DNA of 64,000 bases from Luteibacter sp. UNCMF331Sha3.1 (GTDB taxonomy: Bacteria; Pseudomonadota; Gammaproteobacteria; Xanthomonadales; Rhodanobacteraceae). A model generated the notes under the pieces. That model made no database searches. It worked only from the letters and a program-made list of their open reading frames with translations, and was not told the DNA's origin. Location of the stretch: NCBI RefSeq assembly GCF_900109915.1, contig NZ_FOBU01000002.1:947170-1011169 (forward strand), in the 5' to 3' direction. Numbering within the stretch: the stretch's first letter is position 1; each line of letters begins with the position of its first letter. Both the position numbers and the translations under genes were made by a program. Shown in pieces: positions 1-10,881 of the stretch.

Positions 1-1795
1 GTTCGCCGGACGCCATCTTGCGGCGGTCGTCGTAGATCTTCGCGACGCGCGGATGCAGCGTGACGTCCGACGGGATGTCGAGCAGCGCGTCGAGCACCTT
101 GCCCATCGTGTCGCGCGAGACGCCCGTGTCGACGTCCATCGACAGCTTGTTGCCGTGGAAGCGCGACCAGTCGACGGAGATGTCGCGCTGGGGATTCGCA
201 TCGATCGAGATCAGCGGCTCGCCCTTCTCGAGGCGGCCGCGGTACTCGTCGAGCATCTTCTGGCCGTCGTCGGCGCCGATGGTGGCGCTCTTCACGAGCG
301 ACTGCGCGTAGAGGTCGCGCGTGGTCGGACGCTTGCGGATCACCTGGTACATCAGCGGCTGCGTCGCCGCCGGCTCGTCGGCCTCGTTATGGCCGTGGCG
401 ACGGTAGCAGACGAGGTCGATGACGACGTCTTTCTTGAACTGCTTGCGGAACTCGTAAGCGAGACGGGTGACCTGGATCACGGCCTCCGGATCGTCGCCG
501 TTCACGTGGAACACCGGCGCATTGACCATCTTCGCGAGGTCGGTGCAGTACAGCGTGGAACGCGAGTCGTCGCGACGCGAGGTGGTGAAGCCCACCTGGT
601 TGTTGACCACCAGGTGGATCGTGCCGCCGACCGCGAAACCGCGCACCTGCGACATCTGCAGGAGCTCCATGTTGACGCCCTGGCCCGCGAAGGCGGCGTC
701 GCCGTGGATGAGCAGGGCAATCGACTTCTCGCGGGCGGTGTCGCCGCGGCGCGCCTGTCGGGCATGCACGGAACCGGCGACCACCGGGTTGACGATCTCG
801 AGATGCGACGGGTTGAACGCGAGCGCGACGTGCACGCCGCCGTTCGGCGTCTTGACGTCGGCGGAGAAGCCCATGTGGTACTTCACGTCGCCGGTGTGGA
901 TCGGGCTGTCGTCGTGCTCGAACTTGCCTTCGAACTCGTTGAAGAGCTGCGAGGGCGCCTTGCCGAGGATGTTGACCAGCACGTTCAGGCGGCCGCGGTG
1001 GGCCATGCCGATGACGATTTCCTTGACGCCGTTGTCGCCGGCGGCGCGGACGATGTCGTCCACCATCGGGATCAGGCTGTCGCCGCCTTCGAGCGAGAAA
1101 CGCTTCTGGCCGACGTACTTGGTGTGCAGGTAACGCTCGAGACCCTCGGCGGCGGTGAGCGCCTCGAGGACGCGGACCTTCTCGGCCTTCTGCAGGCCCG
1201 GGTTGCCGGCGGCCTTTTCGAGACGCGAGTAGATCCACGACCGCTGGTCGTAGTCGGAGATGTACATGAACTCGGCACCGAGGGTGCCGGTGTAGATCTG
1301 CTTCAGCTTCGCGAGGAGCTCGCGCAGCTTCATGCGCTGGCCGCCGCCGGCGAAGGTGCCGGTGTCGAACTCGGTGTCGAGGTCGGCGTCGGAAAGACCG
1401 TGGAAGGCCAGGCCGAGATCCGGGGTGTCGATGTCGGCGACCGTCAGGCCCAGCGGGTCGATCTGGGCGGCGATGTGGCCGCGCGACCGGTAGGCGGTCA
1501 GCAGGCGCAGGACGCCCGCCTGCTTCTGGGCGTAGGCGTCGTCGGCCGAACCCGCCGCCGGCGCGACGACCGCGGAGCGGCGCTGTTTCTGCGCGGCCTC
1601 GATGCGGGCGATGGCGCCGGAGTGGGGAACGTCGCCGGCCTCACGGCCCTTGAAGCTCTTGAAATAGGTGTCCCATTCCGCTGGAACGGCGCCGGGATCG
1701 GCGAGCCAGGCTTCGTAGACTTGCTCTACGTAGTCGGCGTTGCCGCCGGCGAGTTGGGAAGATTCGGAAAACTCGCGGATCAGGTTTGCGCTCAC
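1..1795 (-). CDS. sucA: 2-oxoglutarate dehydrogenase E1 component (partial, 3' end outside window)
   Basis: This is the thiamine-diphosphate E1 subunit of the 2-oxoglutarate dehydrogenase complex, which decarboxylates 2-oxoglutarate in the TCA cycle and passes the succinyl group to the E2 lipoyl domain. Reading from 1795, the N-terminus is VSANLIREFSESSQLAGG. Downstream lie the E1 motifs GMAHRGRLNVL and HGDAAFAGQGV (ThDP binding) and YRRHGHNEADEP. About 598 of roughly 940 residues are present. The start is GTG, because no ATG in this frame precedes the conserved N-terminus; a TATAAT sits about 80 bp upstream. sucB and lpdA would be expected beyond coordinate 1. Confidence 0.95.
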   Translation of the reverse strand, partial: MSANLIREFSESSQLAGGNADYVEQVYEAWLADPGAVPAEWDTYFKSFKGREAGDVPHSGAIARIEAAQKQRRSAVVAPAAGSADDAYAQKQAGVLRLLTAYRSRGHIAAQIDPLGLTVADIDTPDLGLAFHGLSDADLDTEFDTGTFAGGGQRMKLRELLAKLKQIYTGTLGAEFMYISDYDQRSWIYSRLEKAAGNPGLQKAEKVRVLEALTAAEGLERYLHTKYVGQKRFSLEGGDSLIPMVDDIVRAAGDNGVKEIVIGMAHRGRLNVLVNILGKAPSQLFNEFEGKFEHDDSPIHTGDVKYHMGFSADVKTPNGGVHVALAFNPSHLEIVNPVVAGSVHARQARRGDTAREKSIALLIHGDAAFAGQGVNMELLQMSQVRGFAVGGTIHLVVNNQVGFTTSRRDDSRSTLYCTDLAKMVNAPVFHVNGDDPEAVIQVTRLAYEFRKQFKKDVVIDLVCYRRHGHNEADEPAATQPLMYQVIRKRPTTRDLYAQSLVKSATIGADDGQKMLDEYRGRLEKGEPLISIDANPQRDISVDWSRFHGNKLSMDVDTGVSRDTMGKVLDALLDIPSDVTLHPRVAKIYDDRRKMASGE

Positions 1796-1871
1796 GTCAC
1801 CACCGGCACACACGAAAAGGACGGGCTGCCGCTCGGCACGTGGGGACTGCCTGCGGCATAAGAATCCGTTA

Positions 1872-1877
1872 ATTATA
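1872..1877 (-). promoter_or_regulatory. Candidate -10 element for sucA
   Basis: On the minus strand the hexamer reads TATAAT, a perfect sigma-70 -10 box, about 77 bp upstream of the sucA GTG start. No convincing -35 hexamer is visible 16-18 bp further up, where the sequence is GC-rich, so the promoter is tentative. Confidence 0.4.
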
Positions 1878-1927
1878 GCCCCGTGGCGCCGCACCGCGCC
1901 AACCCATCGGCGCATGTCGCGCGGTCG

Positions 1928-2419
1928 TCAGATACCGAGTGGTCTTATCTGCCACGCGGGCTCGGCCCGCTCCCACACTTCGTCGAAATATGCCGCCAGG
2001 CGAGAGGTCTCACCGGGGGCGTCGAGGTCTCCCCGGGCCTCGTAGCGACCGGCGATGGGCCTGAACAGAAAGCCACCGGCAAGATCGATGGCGAAGGCCG
2101 AACCGTAACGGAGATGGCTTTCCTCCGTGGGCACCCGGATGGCGACCGCCGTGGGCAGGCGCTGGGCGAGGGCGACGAGGCGATGCCCCTCGCGATGCGC
2201 GCGTTCCGCGTCGTGCGTGACGATGCGCACCTGCGCCTGACGACCGCTCGTCGCGACCCGGCGCAGCTCGGCCAGACAGGCTTCGCTGTCGAGCACGCCG
2301 GGCTCCATGGTGGGCAGGTAGAAGGCGACGCGGTAGCGGGCGCCCGCCAGCAGCCGGAGGTGGGCGGCCTCCAGGCTCGCCTTGTCCTCCGCCACCAACG
2401 GCATGCCCGCCGCGGTCAC
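1928..2419 (-). CDS. DUF7931-type protein, PLD-like fold
   Basis: This is a 163-residue cytoplasmic protein with no signal peptide or membrane segment. The central part (RYRVAFYLPTMEPGVLD, then AELRRVATSGRQAQVRIVTHD) resembles one half of a phospholipase D-like fold, but no HKD catalytic motif is present, so enzymatic activity is doubtful. I recognise it as the uncharacterised DUF7931 family of Xanthomonadales. Its start overlaps the stop of the upstream roxA gene by four bases (ATGA), so the two are translationally coupled in a purB-roxA-DUF7931 operon. Its role is unknown; the position suggests a link with RoxA or general housekeeping. Confidence 0.7.
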   Translation of the reverse strand: MTAAGMPLVAEDKASLEAAHLRLLAGARYRVAFYLPTMEPGVLDSEACLAELRRVATSGRQAQVRIVTHDAERAHREGHRLVALAQRLPTAVAIRVPTEESHLRYGSAFAIDLAGGFLFRPIAGRYEARGDLDAPGETSRLAAYFDEVWERAEPAWQIRPLGI

Positions 2420-3618
2420 CGACGGCGGCCCTTGCGCACGCCGAGCTGGCCGTCGTTGACGAGAGCCAGCAGCAGGGCCTTGTCCGCCTTGCCAGGCGCG
2501 CGGTCGAAGGTCAGCTCGCGCTCACCGGCCAGGCGCTCGGCGAGGTCGGCCGGGCAGGGATAGGCATGGCCGCTGACGAACAGCGTGGCGTCCTTCTTGC
2601 CCTTCACCCATGCCATCCGCGCGAACGGATGGCGCACCAGCGTCGCGCCGGCGTCGAGGGCCTTGTCGAAGGCGGCTTCGGTGGTCGCCTTTGGCGGCGC
2701 GGCCGCGACCTGCGCGTTGCGGTAGCGGGTAATGAAACGGCCGAACCAGTCCGCGAGGAGGTCGCGATCGAGCGCGGCCGCGAACGGCAGCGACTGGCGC
2801 AGGCGGTTCAGCGCCGCGGCGTCGATCTCGCCAGCGCGCTTCGCGGGCGTGAGGTCGGCATCCGTGTAACGCAGTTCTTCCGGCATCCGCTCGGCGAGGA
2901 AGTCGGCGAGGTCGCCGGTCAGCTCCGCCTGCGAGGGGGCACGCATGCCGATCGAGATCGTCATGCAGTTGCCGATCGCCACACCGTCGTGCGGCACGCC
3001 GGGCGGCAGGTAGAGCATGTCGCCGGGCTCGAGCAGCCATTCGTGCGTGGGCTCGAAGGTCTTCAGCTGCTTCAGCTCGATGTCGTTGCGGAATTCGAGG
3101 GGCGCTTCCGGATCGTCGCTGATCGCCCAATGGCGCTCGCCGAGGCCCTGCAGCAGGAAGACGTCGTACTGGTCGACGTGCGCACCCACGCCGCCACCGT
3201 CCTCGGCATAGGAAATCATGATGTCGTCGACGCGCCAGGTCGGCAGGAAGGCGAAGGCGTCGAGCAGCGCGGCGACGTCGGCATCCCACTTGTCGACGTC
3301 CTGCACCAGCAGCGTCCAGTCGCGCTTCGGGGTCTTGCCGAACTCGGCCTCGTCGAAGGGGCCGTTCTTCACGGTCCAGCGGTCGCGCTTCTCGTCGTGC
3401 ACGATCAGGCGCGCCAGCACGCCTTCCTCGCAGGCGAGACCCGCGAGATCGTTCGGCTCGATCGGCGCTTCGAAACCGGGAAACGCGTTACGGATGAGCA
3501 GTGGACGCTTCTGCCAGTAGTCGCGCAGGAACTGCGTGGCGCTCATGCCGAGCGGCTGCGACGCCGAACCACGGACTTCGAGGGGCAGGGGCTTGCGGGT
3601 GGGCTTTTGGATGGCCAT
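2416..3618 (-). CDS. roxA: Cupin/JmjC-type ribosomal protein uL16 arginine 3-hydroxylase
   Basis: This Fe(II)/2-oxoglutarate-dependent oxygenase is predicted to hydroxylate an arginine of ribosomal protein uL16, as E. coli YcfD/RoxA does. The 400-residue protein has the JmjC double-stranded beta helix with the metal triad H147-x-D149 (GAHVDQYDVFLLQ) and H210 (PPGVPHDGV), and C-terminal dimerisation and winged-helix regions. Length and motif spacing match the RoxA family. It starts 3 bp after the purB stop and overlaps the next gene by 4 bp, so it belongs to the purB operon. A metabolic oxygenase with another substrate is possible but less likely. Confidence 0.88.
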   Translation of the reverse strand: MAIQKPTRKPLPLEVRGSASQPLGMSATQFLRDYWQKRPLLIRNAFPGFEAPIEPNDLAGLACEEGVLARLIVHDEKRDRWTVKNGPFDEAEFGKTPKRDWTLLVQDVDKWDADVAALLDAFAFLPTWRVDDIMISYAEDGGGVGAHVDQYDVFLLQGLGERHWAISDDPEAPLEFRNDIELKQLKTFEPTHEWLLEPGDMLYLPPGVPHDGVAIGNCMTISIGMRAPSQAELTGDLADFLAERMPEELRYTDADLTPAKRAGEIDAAALNRLRQSLPFAAALDRDLLADWFGRFITRYRNAQVAAAPPKATTEAAFDKALDAGATLVRHPFARMAWVKGKKDATLFVSGHAYPCPADLAERLAGERELTFDRAPGKADKALLLALVNDGQLGVRKGRRR

Positions 3619-3621
3619 GGA

Positions 3622-5013
<1,392 letters not shown>

Positions 5014-5023
5014 TCAATCGGCG

Positions 5024-5029
5024 ATTATA
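5024..5029 (-). promoter_or_regulatory. Candidate -10 element for the purB operon
   Basis: A perfect TATAAT on the minus strand lies 34 bp upstream of the purB ATG, inside the 125-bp purB/fumC divergent region. The -35 region is weak. No Shine-Dalgarno stronger than GGAACGAC is seen before purB. Confidence 0.4.
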
Positions 5030-5114
5030 CCGGGCTCCCACCAGTGCGGCTCCTATAAAAGCGTGGCCTTCGGCCTTACTGTAGGCGCCATACCCCCACC
5101 CCGGAGTTCTCCGC

Positions 5115-6509
<1,395 letters not shown>

Positions 6510-6542
6510 GAGCCGTCGCCTGCCACAGACCGAGGCCGTAGA

Positions 6543-6593
6543 CCCCGGCGTACGCCGGGGTGACGACACCGTCATACCGGCGCACGCCGGTAT
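6543..6593. repeat. REP-like palindrome pair (BIME-type)
   Basis: Two palindromes sit head to head: CCCCGGCGTACGCCGGGG at 6543-6560 (perfect) and ATACCGGCG-CA-CGCCGGTAT at 6574-6593. The TGACG/CGTCA arms between them are inverted relative to each other. A related imperfect unit lies at 10854-10879. This layout resembles REP/BIME elements found in intergenic space, here between convergent fumC and a hydrolase gene. Confidence 0.65.
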
Positions 6594-6633
6594 CCGCGGC
6601 CTTACCGCACTACAGGGCGACGGAGCCGCCCCG

Positions 6634-7851
6634 TTACTTCCCGCACGCCGGATGGCGGTCAGGCACCGCTGCGTCCTTGTCTTCCGGCCGATCGTACCGG
6701 ACGTACCCGTTCCAGTAGACCGGGAAGCACGTCCTCCCCAGGACGTCGTCGATCACGTAAGGAAAGATGGATTCGCCGTTCGAGCTGTTGCTCATCATGA
6801 GCAGGCACGTTTTCGTCTTCTCGAGGCAGACGAACAGGTTGTTCGTGCCGTCGTCGTGGCCACCCTTGAAGAACGCCGGCCCCTGCGGCGACGTGAACGT
6901 CACGACGCCCAGCGCGGAGCCTAGCGAGATCGCGTCGTTATCGGTCGTGTCCGGCAGGCCGATGGTCGGGAACTGACGTAGCGAACGGATGCGCGTCACC
7001 GGGGTGAGCCACGTGCGATACGTCGCCGCCTTCAGGCCCGCGCCGCGCGACATCGCCGCCACGAGGCGTGCGAAGTCGGAAATCGTCGTATCCATGGAAC
7101 CGGCGGCACGCACCGATTCGCGCTGGTCGTGACCCAGTGCCTTGCCGTTCTCGTCGTATCCGATCGCCAGGTTTTCCGCGAAATCGGGGCGCCAGGTCAT
7201 GCTCGTGCGCGACATCCCGAACGGTTCGAACAGTCGCGTCTTCATCAGCCCGGCCACGTCGATGCCCTTGCCGTTCTCGAGCACGAACTGCAGCAGATTG
7301 ATGCCTTCGCCGGAATACCCATAGCGCGTGCCGGGATCGAACCAGAACGAGAGCTTCCCGTTCGGGTCGTACGCCTTGCCGGGCTGCCAGAAGCGGAAGT
7401 TGGGAAAGCCCGTTCGGTGGCTGAGCAGGATCGATGGCGTGAGCTTGCGCCAGCGTTCGTCGCCCGCCAGGTCCGCGTACTTCGGGTAGTCGGGCAGCGG
7501 CTTCGGCAGGTCGGTGGCGATGCTGGCGTCGAGCGCGAGGGTTCCGTTCTCGACGAGCGACATCGTGGCGTACGCGAAGGCGGCCTTGGTCAGGGATGCC
7601 GCGTACATCACGGTGTCGGTGGTGAGCGGGAGATCCTTCGCGACGTCGCGCTTGCCGTAAGCCTTCACCGAGGTGACCTTGCCGTCCTCGATGACCGCCA
7701 GGGCGAAGCCCGGCACTTTCGCCTCCTTCATCAGCCGGGCGATGCGCGCGTCGAGCGCGGCGCCGCGAAGCGGCGGGCCTCCGGCGGCCGCGGCGCCGGT
7801 GGTGGAAACGGCAAGCAGCAGAAGCGATCCAAGCAACGTCGAGCGAACCAT
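6634..7851 (-). CDS. Exported beta-lactamase-family serine hydrolase
   Basis: This is a class C beta-lactamase/penicillin-binding-like hydrolase (Pfam Beta-lactamase fold, often annotated as esterase or D-aminopeptidase-like). The 405-residue precursor begins with a clear signal peptide (MVRSTLLGSLLLLAVSTTGAAAA), so it acts in the periplasm or outside. The catalytic SxxK is S86-L-T-K89 (YAASLTK), and a YSG (RYGYSGEGINLL) stands where YxN is expected. The third motif is represented by FFKGGHDDG, with an HxG-like ending. Substrate is not predictable. It is monocistronic, convergent with fumC and separated from the downstream ABC operon by a hairpin. Confidence 0.85.
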   Translation of the reverse strand: MVRSTLLGSLLLLAVSTTGAAAAGGPPLRGAALDARIARLMKEAKVPGFALAVIEDGKVTSVKAYGKRDVAKDLPLTTDTVMYAASLTKAAFAYATMSLVENGTLALDASIATDLPKPLPDYPKYADLAGDERWRKLTPSILLSHRTGFPNFRFWQPGKAYDPNGKLSFWFDPGTRYGYSGEGINLLQFVLENGKGIDVAGLMKTRLFEPFGMSRTSMTWRPDFAENLAIGYDENGKALGHDQRESVRAAGSMDTTISDFARLVAAMSRGAGLKAATYRTWLTPVTRIRSLRQFPTIGLPDTTDNDAISLGSALGVVTFTSPQGPAFFKGGHDDGTNNLFVCLEKTKTCLLMMSNSSNGESIFPYVIDDVLGRTCFPVYWNGYVRYDRPEDKDAAVPDRHPACGK

Positions 7852-7872
7852 CGTGCATCCTCCCCAGATGGA

Positions 7873-7894
7873 GACGGCTCCCGCAGGAGCCGTC
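7873..7894 (-). terminator. Hairpin after the ABC-permease gene
   Basis: GACGGCTCC-CGCA-GGAGCCGTC is a perfect 9-bp stem with a 4-base loop, just past the permease stop. No U-run follows on either strand, so it may be an mRNA-stabilising end or a weak terminator. Confidence 0.4.
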
Positions 7895-7904
7895 GTCGAG
7901 TCGA

Positions 7905-8879
7905 TCAGCTGTCGTCGCGCCAGCGGCGGAACCAGATGGCGCCGGCGACCATCGCCACCCCCGCTATCACGCCGATCCAGAGCGTCGGATTGGCCAGCGT
8001 GCTGTAGTGAAAGGCGAGATTCATACCGTCGAGCAGCGCCGCCGGATCGTGGTGATCGAGGCCGGCGAGGGACGAAGGTTCACCCAGCATCAGCCACGAA
8101 CCCGGCATGAGACCGCCGAACAGACGCAGCACCACGTTGGGCCAGAACCAGCCGCTCGACAGGCCGGGAACGCCGAGCATGTCGAACCAGGACACCAGCA
8201 CGCCGGCGGCGATCGGCAGGACGACGGCCCAGAGGAACGGTTTGCTGCGGGCCCAGGCGGAGCAGAGCATCAGCCAGCCGACGGTCGGCAGGGCCCAGAG
8301 GGCGTACAGCGGGATGAGCAGGATCAGGTTGAGCACGACCCTGATCGGATGCGACGCCATCAGCAGTGCCCAGAGACCCACCCCGTGCAGGGCGGCGGCG
8401 ATCGCGATGATCACGGCCATGCCAAGCGCCACGAGCACACCAACCACGACGGCGATCGCAGGGGCGACGAACAGCGCGCTCGCCAGCTTCGACAGCACCG
8501 TCGACGTATCGGAGATCGGCAGCGACTTCCAGAACAGGATGCTGCGGTCGCGCCGGTCGTCGTAGAGCGAGCCGAGGGCGTAGAAGAACACCACGATCGC
8601 GGTCACGCAGAGGATGATGCTGGCGACGGCGTAGAACATGATGTCGATGCCGGCGCCGATCTGCGCGACCTGATCCGGGGCCAGGTCCGCGTGCAGACCC
8701 TGCCCGCCGATGCGGAATCCCTGCCAGTGATCGCCGCCGCGCCGCCCGAACACCTCGCCGACGATCAGGGCCATGCCGTTCAGTACGAGGAATACGATGC
8801 CGGTGACGATGGGGGCCCAGAAGAAGCCACCCTTCGTTTCCCAGAATTCGCGCTTGACCAGCCAGTAGAAGGTTTTCAT
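7905..8879 (-). CDS. ABC transporter permease of the YtrA-regulated operon
   Basis: This 324-residue integral membrane protein starts MKTFYWLVKREFWETKGGFF and has about six hydrophobic segments (for example APIVTGIVFLVLNGMALIVG and VASIILCVTAIVVFFYALGS). It has the N-terminal ALxKRExWE-type start of ABC-2-like permeases linked to GntR/YtrA operons. The large extracytoplasmic loop after segment 1 is also typical. Its ATG overlaps the stop of the ATPase gene by four bases, so the two products should be made together. Family members are linked to envelope-stress and antimicrobial-peptide responses; the substrate here is unknown. Confidence 0.85.
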   Translation of the reverse strand: MKTFYWLVKREFWETKGGFFWAPIVTGIVFLVLNGMALIVGEVFGRRGGDHWQGFRIGGQGLHADLAPDQVAQIGAGIDIMFYAVASIILCVTAIVVFFYALGSLYDDRRDRSILFWKSLPISDTSTVLSKLASALFVAPAIAVVVGVLVALGMAVIIAIAAALHGVGLWALLMASHPIRVVLNLILLIPLYALWALPTVGWLMLCSAWARSKPFLWAVVLPIAAGVLVSWFDMLGVPGLSSGWFWPNVVLRLFGGLMPGSWLMLGEPSSLAGLDHHDPAALLDGMNLAFHYSTLANPTLWIGVIAGVAMVAGAIWFRRWRDDS

Positions 8880-9733
8880 GCGTAGGTGCCCTTCATGGTG
8901 GCGACGAAGAGGTCGCCGATCGACGGCCGTCTGACTTCGCCGAGTTGCTCCAGCTGCGGACGGCTGACGTTGTCGAAGAGGAAGATGCTCTTGCCGAACA
9001 CCTGGCGCTCGTCCAGCGGCTTCAGTTCGCGGGCCGCGGAGGCCAGTTCGGCACCCACGAGCACCTCGGAGAACCGCTCGCCCAGGCTGTCCATGTCGGT
9101 GTCGAGCACGATCTTCCCGTCGCGGATGAACATCAGGTCGGTGAGGATGTGTTCGATCTCCTCCACCTGGTGCGTCGTGACGAGGATCGTCTTTTCCTCG
9201 TCGAAGTAGTCTTCCAGAAGCGTCTGGTAGAACTGCTTGCGGTAGAGGATGTCGAGGCCCAGCGTCGGTTCGTCGAGGATCAGCAGCTTCGCGTCGATGG
9301 ACATCACCAGCGCGAGGTGCAGCTGCACGATCATCCCCTTGGACAGCTGCTTCACCTTCTGCTCCGGCTGCAGCTTCGTGCGAGCCAGGAAGGCGTCGCA
9401 CTTGGCGCGGTCGAAACGCGGATGGGTGTTGGCGACGAAATCGACCGCGTCGCGCACCTTGAGCCAGCGCGGCAGCACCGCGACGTCGGCGATGAAGCAG
9501 ACCTGCTCCATCAGCTTGTCGCGCTCCTTGCGCGGATCCAGGCCGAGGACGTCGAGATGGCCGTCGAACGTGGTGAGTCCGAGAATGGCCTTCAGTGCCG
9601 TCGTCTTGCCGGCGCCGTTGGGGCCGATCAGGCCGACGATGCGTCCGGGACCGATCTGGAAGCTGGCGCCGTCCAGGGCCAGCGAGGACTTGTAGCGCTT
9701 GGTGAGGCCGGTGGCGGTGACGACCGCGGTCAT
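8876..9733 (-). CDS. ABC transporter ATP-binding protein of the YtrA-regulated operon
   Basis: This 285-residue ATPase energises the permease encoded by the next gene. Walker A is GPNGAGKT (residues 37-44), Walker B LLILDEP, the D-loop region TLGLD and the switch histidine TTH. The ABC signature is LSKGM rather than LSGGQ, a variant common in this family. The C-terminal extension after ISDLF-like RRPSIGDLFVATMKG is typical of ABC-2 ATPases. It overlaps the GntR regulator upstream and the permease downstream by 4 bp each, so the whole set is one translationally coupled operon. Confidence 0.9.
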   Translation of the reverse strand: MTAVVTATGLTKRYKSSLALDGASFQIGPGRIVGLIGPNGAGKTTALKAILGLTTFDGHLDVLGLDPRKERDKLMEQVCFIADVAVLPRWLKVRDAVDFVANTHPRFDRAKCDAFLARTKLQPEQKVKQLSKGMIVQLHLALVMSIDAKLLILDEPTLGLDILYRKQFYQTLLEDYFDEEKTILVTTHQVEEIEHILTDLMFIRDGKIVLDTDMDSLGERFSEVLVGAELASAARELKPLDERQVFGKSIFLFDNVSRPQLEQLGEVRRPSIGDLFVATMKGTYA

Positions 9734-10113
9734 GACGGGTCCTCCGTGGAGCCATTGGCTTCACGCATCAGGGTTTTCAGGTCGAGGCCCATGCGCTGGA
9801 GGCGGGCGAACAGCGCCGGCCACTCTTCGCGCAGGAAGCGCTCCCTTTCACTCTTCAGCAGCGCGTCGCGCGCGCCATCGATAACGAACATGCCAAGACC
9901 CCTCCGTTTCTCAACCAGTTGTTCGTCGACCAGCTCCTGATACGCCTTCGAGACGGTCAGCGGGTTGATCTGAAAATCCCCCGCGACCTGGCGTACCGAC
10001 GGCAGCGGATCGCCTTCGTTCAAGGCGCCATCCAGGATCATCGCCACGACGCGTTCGCGCAGCTGGCGGTAAATCGGGACGCTGTCGTTCCAGGTGATGG
10101 ACATGTAGTTCAA
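9730..10113 (-). CDS. GntR-family transcriptional regulator, YtrA subfamily
   Basis: This 127-residue repressor has an N-terminal winged helix (PIYRQLRERVVAMILDGAL, then PSVRQVAGDFQINPLTVSKAYQEL) and only a short C-terminal helical pair, the size and layout of YtrA-type GntR proteins that control linked ABC transporters. YtrA proteins usually repress their own operon, and an imperfect 11-bp inverted repeat over the -10 box upstream of this operon (10696-10719) is the natural operator candidate. The start may be the ATG at 10113 or the one three codons later. It overlaps the genes on both sides by 4 bp. Confidence 0.88.
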   Translation of the reverse strand: MNYMSITWNDSVPIYRQLRERVVAMILDGALNEGDPLPSVRQVAGDFQINPLTVSKAYQELVDEQLVEKRRGLGMFVIDGARDALLKSERERFLREEWPALFARLQRMGLDLKTLMREANGSTEDPS

Positions 10114-10445
10114 TCCTTCGCCGTGTGGCGCAGTGCGTTTCCGAACGAATAGTAGGGCATGGCCAGCTGCGCACCGAGAAGCGCGGCGGCACGGTCTTCG
10201 GCGCTGCGCTTCAGTGCGGCCGCGGCCGAATCCAGGGTGTCTTCACTCGCCAGCATGGCCTCGCGCACTTCGGCGTCGGTGGGCCGCACTTCGAGAGAGG
10301 GCAGGTCGACGACATGGATGCCGTTGACGAAGTGCGGCGCGGCGAGCATCGCGGCGGCGCGGTCATCGAAGGAGCGCAGGGCGAACACGCTCGTGCCGGC
10401 AATCAGGAAGGAGGCGGTCAAGGCGATGAGGTTCGGCGCTTTCAT
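10110..10445 (-). CDS. Small exported protein of the YtrA operon (paralogue 2)
   Basis: This 111-residue protein of unknown function starts MKAPNLIALTASFLIAGTSVFA, which is a signal peptide or N-terminal anchor. The rest is soluble, with a helical region (AMLASEDTLDSAAAALKRSA) and a C-terminal aromatic PYYSFGNALRHTAKD. Its first half is paralogous to the 60-residue product of the preceding gene: both share MK-x-PN-x-x-AL-x-ASF and then NG-x-x-V-x-DL. It overlaps the GntR gene by 4 bp, so it is co-translated with the regulator. A role as sensor or accessory of the ABC system is inferred from context only. Confidence 0.7.
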   Translation of the reverse strand: MKAPNLIALTASFLIAGTSVFALRSFDDRAAAMLAAPHFVNGIHVVDLPSLEVRPTDAEVREAMLASEDTLDSAAAALKRSAEDRAAALLGAQLAMPYYSFGNALRHTAKD

Positions 10446-10481
10446 GGGAATACTCCGATGACGGGCTGCGTGTGGTGCGGG

Positions 10482-10664
10482 TTACAGGGAGGCGACGTTC
10501 GTGTCGGCGTCGGCGTAGACGACGATCGGGGCAAGGTCGGTAACCTTGCTGCCGTTGATCTCGGTCAGCGGGGCGGCGGTGGTCGAGGTGCTGCTGAAAC
10601 CGACGATGGCCGAGGCGGCGATGGCGAACGAGGCGGCGAGGGCGACGAAGTTCGGGCTTTTCAT
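10482..10664 (-). CDS. Small exported peptide, first gene of the YtrA operon (paralogue 1)
   Basis: This 60-residue product has an N-terminal hydrophobic stretch (MKSPNFVALAASFAIAASAI) and a short polar tail (INGSKVTDLAPIVVYADAD). It aligns with the N-terminal half of the next gene product, so the two arose by duplication. A good Shine-Dalgarno (CAGGAG) lies 8 bases before the ATG, and a strong promoter with an inverted-repeat operator lies about 45-70 bp upstream. Function is unknown; it is the most highly placed gene for expression in the operon. Confidence 0.65.
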   Translation of the reverse strand: MKSPNFVALAASFAIAASAIVGFSSTSTTAAPLTEINGSKVTDLAPIVVYADADTNVASL

Positions 10665-10695
10665 GGTGTCTGCTCCTGTGGTGCTGTGGGTGACC

Positions 10696-10719
10696 GGTGT
10701 TGTAGTGAACTATAGCACC
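10696..10719 (-). promoter_or_regulatory. Probable YtrA operator overlapping the -10 box
   Basis: The plus strand has arms GGTGTTGTAGT (10696-10706) and ACTATAGCACC (10709-10719). They are inverted with 9 of 11 bases matching and a 2-bp spacer. The right arm contains the -10 hexamer TATAGT (10709-10714, minus strand), so a bound dimer would block RNA polymerase. Binding by the operon's own GntR protein is inferred. Confidence 0.6.
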
Positions 10720-10736
10720 AGATTTTCAGTCGTCAA
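10709..10736 (-). promoter_or_regulatory. Sigma-70 promoter of the YtrA/ABC operon
   Basis: On the minus strand TTGACG (10731-10736) and TATAGT (10709-10714) are separated by 16 bp, a near-consensus sigma-70 promoter, about 45 bp upstream of the first small gene. Confidence 0.65.
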
Positions 10737-10853
10737 CGGAAATTTCGTTTATTTCCATATGACTTATGGCCTATGCCGTGCCGGGGTGTGCTGGTGGGCA
10801 GGCACGGTACAGATGCGCCGGACGCCGTAAAGGTTGAAGTCGTCCTTACCGAT

Positions 10854-10879
10854 GTACCGACGTACGCCGGTATGACGAA
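10854..10879. repeat. Second REP-like unit
   Basis: GTACCGACGTACGCCGGTAT followed by TGACGA is an imperfect version of the palindromes at 6543-6593, with the same TGACGA tail. It lies between the ytrA operon promoter and the terminator of the TonB receptor gene. Confidence 0.5.
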
Positions 10880-10881
10880 GC

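Noticed and set aside
53-1861. A 602-codon open frame on the plus strand
   Set aside because: It is antisense to sucA; its composition (runs of V/R/D/A/E) is typical of shadows opposite GC-rich genes and it has no recognisable domain.
7905-9764. A 619-codon minus-strand frame spanning the ABC genes
   Set aside because: Its first half is an out-of-frame reading of the ATPase gene; the true permease starts at 8879, overlapping the ATPase stop.
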